From a virus: DNA of 23,257 nucleotides. The notes under the pieces are model-generated. The model worked only from the letters and a program-made list of their open reading frames with translations, made no database searches and was not told the DNA's origin. A program made the position numbers and the translations under genes. Within the stretch, counting starts at the first letter, position 1, and every line of letters starts with the position of its first letter. Of the stretch, positions 21,108-23,257 are shown one piece after another. The stretch covers positions 1-23,257 of the IMG/VR virus record IMGVR_UViG_3300031741_000022; one strand, 5' to 3'.

Positions 21108-21986
21108 TTATTTATAATCATTCCACGCTTTTTCAATAGTTGGATATTGTCTATAATAGTGCAGATTGATAAACCGTTTAAATTTTCTGGTATAATCATT
21201 TCTTACATATGGCATAGGGTATGGTGTCAACCCATAGTCATGAATTATTTGGCATCTATACAAATCTTCTTTTTCGGTTGTATTATAACCGATCAGAACA
21301 TAAACACCGTTAGCCGTTGACCTCATTTTATGGTGATTTAAAAGCCTTAATCCATTTATTATTAATGGTTCATCTTGCATCCGGTCCCAAGCAAAATGCA
21401 ATGGAGTTGAAAATTTTGTTTTATGCAATGCGTCTGCTTTTTCATCGTCCAATAATCGTAAATCATAACCGTTTTCATCCCTGACTGATAGATTTTCTGC
21501 CCATATTTCTTCAAACGTATCTTTCCAATACGGATCTTGAAAAGTGTTATTATTCAACAAACAAATTGTATCGTGTTTCTCATCGTGGAAATCCCATATT
21601 GATTCATGGGTGGTATCTGAAAATGGATGCACCATCTTTGGCACCTTGCAAAAATCGCAAGTATTAAAACATGGCCTCCAGGTATAACCAAGGCTGTAAT
21701 CTATATCAAATAGGCTATAATCAGGCTTCATTCTTTCAATTTCTTCCGGCAGGACCGAACCATCTATTGCAGGCCCACCATATTCATCGGCAGTAAATTT
21801 TTTGATATTTTTTTCAAATAGTATAGAGGCATAAGTATAGTCTGATTTAAACACTGGTTGTGTACTATCATCTTTCTTGCCGTATTTAAAAAGCATAACA
21901 CTATCGCCAGCTTTTTTATGCCATGCAGATATTTTCATCAACGCAAGGTTATGTTTTGGTGCATCTGTTAATAAATTAATTTTCAT
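21108..21986 (-). CDS. Phage radical SAM protein with B12-binding-like N-terminus
   Basis: The 292-aa protein begins with a Rossmann-like strand, then HNLALMKISAWHKKAGDSV, the usual start of phage radical SAM proteins whose N-terminus resembles a cobalamin-binding domain. PDYSLFDIDYSLGYTWRP leads into the cluster motif CFNTCDFC (C106, C110, C113), a CX3CX2C site for a 4Fe-4S cluster that cleaves S-adenosylmethionine. The region after it has ICLLNNNTFQDP, as in the family. No DxHxxG cobalamin ligand is visible. Substrate and role are unknown. ATG at 21986 has GAGGT upstream. It is co-oriented with the helicase, so it belongs to the early genes. Confidence 0.85.
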   Translation of the reverse strand: MKINLLTDAPKHNLALMKISAWHKKAGDSVMLFKYGKKDDSTQPVFKSDYTYASILFEKNIKKFTADEYGGPAIDGSVLPEEIERMKPDYSLFDIDYSLGYTWRPCFNTCDFCKVPKMVHPFSDTTHESIWDFHDEKHDTICLLNNNTFQDPYWKDTFEEIWAENLSVRDENGYDLRLLDDEKADALHKTKFSTPLHFAWDRMQDEPLIINGLRLLNHHKMRSTANGVYVLIGYNTTEKEDLYRCQIIHDYGLTPYPMPYVRNDYTRKFKRFINLHYYRQYPTIEKAWNDYK

Positions 21987-22133
21987 TTCAACCTCATTTT
22001 AAATATACCTGTCTTTTGATGCCATAGTCATCCATATTAAACAATCCTTAAAGCTTAGTCTTTCTGTGTTCTTGTCAGGTACACAATTACCGGGAGTGTG
22101 AAAACCGCATCCGATTATTTTATGGAAGGATAA

Positions 22134-22439
22134 TCAATCCTGTTTGAACCGTTTCCAGTCCAACCGAAAGCTGACCAGTTTTTGCCTTGAAAACTGAGGC
22201 CACATAAAAAGGGAATGACATTTTGCCTGTTTATTCTGGCTACCGAGCTTAACAGTGCCAAAAAACCCCGCATCAAGGGCAACACAAGAAAGGAATAAAA
22301 AAAGCCCATGACCTGGGATAAGATCATGGGCTTTGATGGTATTTGAGTTGATGCTCCTCATGTAAAAGGCCCTGCCCTCACGGGTAATAGGCAACTCAAA
22401 ATCATAATTATCATTATATTTAATCTTACATGTTAGCAT
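22134..22439 (-). CDS. Doubtful 101-codon ORF crossing a terminator
   Basis: ATG at 22439 opens a frame with a plausible first third (KIKYNDNYDFELPITREGR), but the middle coincides with the hairpin at 22301-22334, coding KAHDLIPGHGLF. The ribosome binding site AAGGAT is far upstream. After its TGA at 22134 the same frame stays open for 44 more codons to TAA at 21999, including GFHTPGNCVPDKNTERLSF. It could be a decayed gene with a nonsense codon, a short gene with overlapping terminator, or non-coding. A competing frame at 22115-22327 is equally unremarkable. I recognise no family. Confidence 0.35.
   Translation of the reverse strand: MLTCKIKYNDNYDFELPITREGRAFYMRSINSNTIKAHDLIPGHGLFLFLSCVALDAGFFGTVKLGSQNKQAKCHSLFMWPQFSRQKLVSFRLDWKRFKQD
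22301..22334 (-). terminator. Rho-independent terminator
   Basis: On the minus strand AAAGCCCATGA pairs perfectly over 11 bp with TCATGGGCTTT around a 12-base loop, and four further T then ATT follow. This is a strong terminator for transcripts coming from the recombination module at the right. The plus strand shows no T-run after the stem. It lies 129-162 bases after the stop of the 66-aa gene. Confidence 0.8.
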
Positions 22440-22462
22440 ATTAACAATTTAATCCTTTCTTT

Positions 22463-22663
22463 TTATGGTGTCAAGTTATTTTCTTTATATCCTAACCGCT
22501 CCAAATAGCTCATACCGTTTCCAATCAACCTCTTGTCAAGTTTTGCCATGATCTTTGCGCGTTTTTCTTCACATTTTTTAGAACAGTATCCATTTACCCG
22601 GCTTTGAAACCAATCAACATCAAGATAGTATTTTAAACACTCTGCACATCGTTTGACTTTCAT
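22463..22663 (-). CDS. Small treble-clef-like zinc protein, 66 aa
   Basis: The N-terminal half has VKRCAECLKYY (C6, C9) and GYCSKKCEEKR (C27, C31), a CxxC...CSxxC zinc site like that of the 63-aa protein before terL. The C-terminal half is a basic helix with KIMAKLDKRLIGNGMSYLER. ATG at 22663 lies 3 bases after the stop of the ATPase gene and has GAGGTTT upstream, so the two are co-translated. A nucleic-acid-binding accessory role is plausible. It ends well before the terminator. Confidence 0.75.
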   Translation of the reverse strand: MKVKRCAECLKYYLDVDWFQSRVNGYCSKKCEEKRAKIMAKLDKRLIGNGMSYLERLGYKENNLTP

Positions 22664-22665
22664 TT

Positions 22666-23217
22666 TTAAACCTCAACCACAACAAAACTTTCCGGCACCG
22701 TCGCCACCGGATGACACGTTGAAAATAAAACCTGCTTATCAACCGCCCCCATATCCTCCAAAGCCGCCAGCATATGATCATCGTCAAGCTCTGCACATTC
22801 CATGATGATGATATTTGCATCAAGTACATGGCCCAGGGCAGCATCAAAGATTTGTTTTTGAGCACCACTTAAACCATTATAAGGAGTATAAACCCCAGTC
22901 TCAATATCAACCTCCCAGCCGATAAATAATCCATCGTCAAGACTGATTGCAGCCTGTCCAGATGGTAACACCTCATTCATTTTATCAATTATCTTTGAAA
23001 ATGATGCAGATACGGCGGCGTTTTTCTTGGCTATCAATTCTTTTTTCGTGGCCTTGGCGGTTTCAAGGTCTGTCTGGGTTTTGGTCCTTTCCTGTTTGGT
23101 TTTTTCTATGGTTTCATTAATTCCTTGTAATTTCAGGAAAATGGCTTCCTGGGCGCGAAGGGTTTGGCCTTTTGATATTAGGCCTGAAATGCTGTCTGTT
23201 AGGATTTGTTTATTCAT
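22666..23217 (-). CDS. C-terminal half of an SMC/RecF-like ATPase, separate gene
   Basis: The 183-aa protein begins with a coiled coil (about 20-70, Lys/Glu/Thr-rich) and then carries only the second half of an ABC-type ATPase head: signature motif NGLSGAQKQIFDAALGHVL (LSGAQ 116-120), Walker B IIIMECAELD (E140 at the usual Asp place, E143), and a STCH switch-like His (H169). No Walker A is present. A partner with Walker A and the first coiled-coil arm would be expected immediately upstream, beyond the right edge. Such split or shortened SMC-like ATPases occur in phage recombination modules. ATG at 23217 overlaps the upstream stop by ATGA. Confidence 0.75.
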   Translation of the reverse strand: MNKQILTDSISGLISKGQTLRAQEAIFLKLQGINETIEKTKQERTKTQTDLETAKATKKELIAKKNAAVSASFSKIIDKMNEVLPSGQAAISLDDGLFIGWEVDIETGVYTPYNGLSGAQKQIFDAALGHVLDANIIIMECAELDDDHMLAALEDMGAVDKQVLFSTCHPVATVPESFVVVEV

Positions 23218-23257
23218 TTCACACCACCTTTAAACTTTTTAAGTTCCATCTTCGCGA
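23214..23257 (-). CDS. C-terminal end of an upstream gene (cut by window edge)
   Basis: The last 13 codons read AKMELKKFKGGVK before TGA, which overlaps the ATG of the ATPase gene. The AAAGGTGGTG of this end also serves as its ribosome binding site. The stretch is too short to identify. By position it may be the partner half of the split ATPase or another recombination protein. Confidence 0.6.
   Translation of the reverse strand, partial: AKMELKKFKGGVK

Noticed and set aside
22134-22136. In-frame TGA as a selenocysteine codon
   Set aside because: The ORF is doubtful, the surrounding residues resemble no known selenoprotein, and I could not identify a selenocysteine insertion hairpin after the TGA.

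Overview
This window is part of a tailed double-stranded DNA bacteriophage or prophage with an HK97-type head. Every gene I accept lies on the minus strand, so transcription runs from the right edge (23257) to the left edge (1). The DNA is AT-rich. Ribosome binding sites are mostly of the AGGAG type, many genes overlap by an ATGA, and the gene order is the usual phage order. I found no integrase, tRNA, attachment site or host gene, so the sequence does not tell a lytic phage from a prophage, and I cannot name the host. The tail genes presumably lie beyond the left edge.

Right to left, in transcription order: (1) 23257-22463, a recombination module with the C-terminal half of an SMC/RecF-like ATPase and a small zinc protein. 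A strong terminator follows at 22301-22334, inside a doubtful ORF. (2) 21986-19350, a phage radical SAM protein and a UvrD/Rep-type helicase. (3) 19224-17700, a promoter preceded by 20-bp-spaced direct repeats, then a string of very small genes. Among them are a deleted DNA-methylase-like gene and a gene shifted out of frame at a run of eight A. (4) 17694-14214, a second promoter, an HTH regulator, an O-like replication initiator carrying four iterons inside its coding sequence (a lambda-style origin), a possible helicase loader, a T7 gp4/Twinkle-type primase-helicase and a RusA resolvase. (5) 14217-8751, a lipoprotein, a zinc protein, the packaging-associated HNH nuclease, a zinc-finger-rich HNH gene that appears to split a small ORF, the P27-type small terminase, and the large terminase interrupted at its Walker A motif by an intein with class 3 features and a LAGLIDADG endonuclease. 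(6) 8739-6812, small genes and a pair of ParB/KorB-like proteins ending at a strong terminator. (7) 6683-1, a two-helix membrane protein, a portal fused to a MuF-type domain, a NUMOD3/HNH homing nuclease, prohead protease, major capsid protein and small virion proteins.

The early genes handle recombination and replication: the O-like protein should bind the iterons and recruit the primase-helicase, and RusA resolves branches. Concatemers would then be cut by TerS/TerL with the neighbouring HNH protein and packaged through the portal into a protease-matured capsid. The most notable features are three selfish endonuclease elements within about 9.5 kb of the packaging and head genes, the predicted class 3 intein, the intragenic iterons, and several decaying genes.
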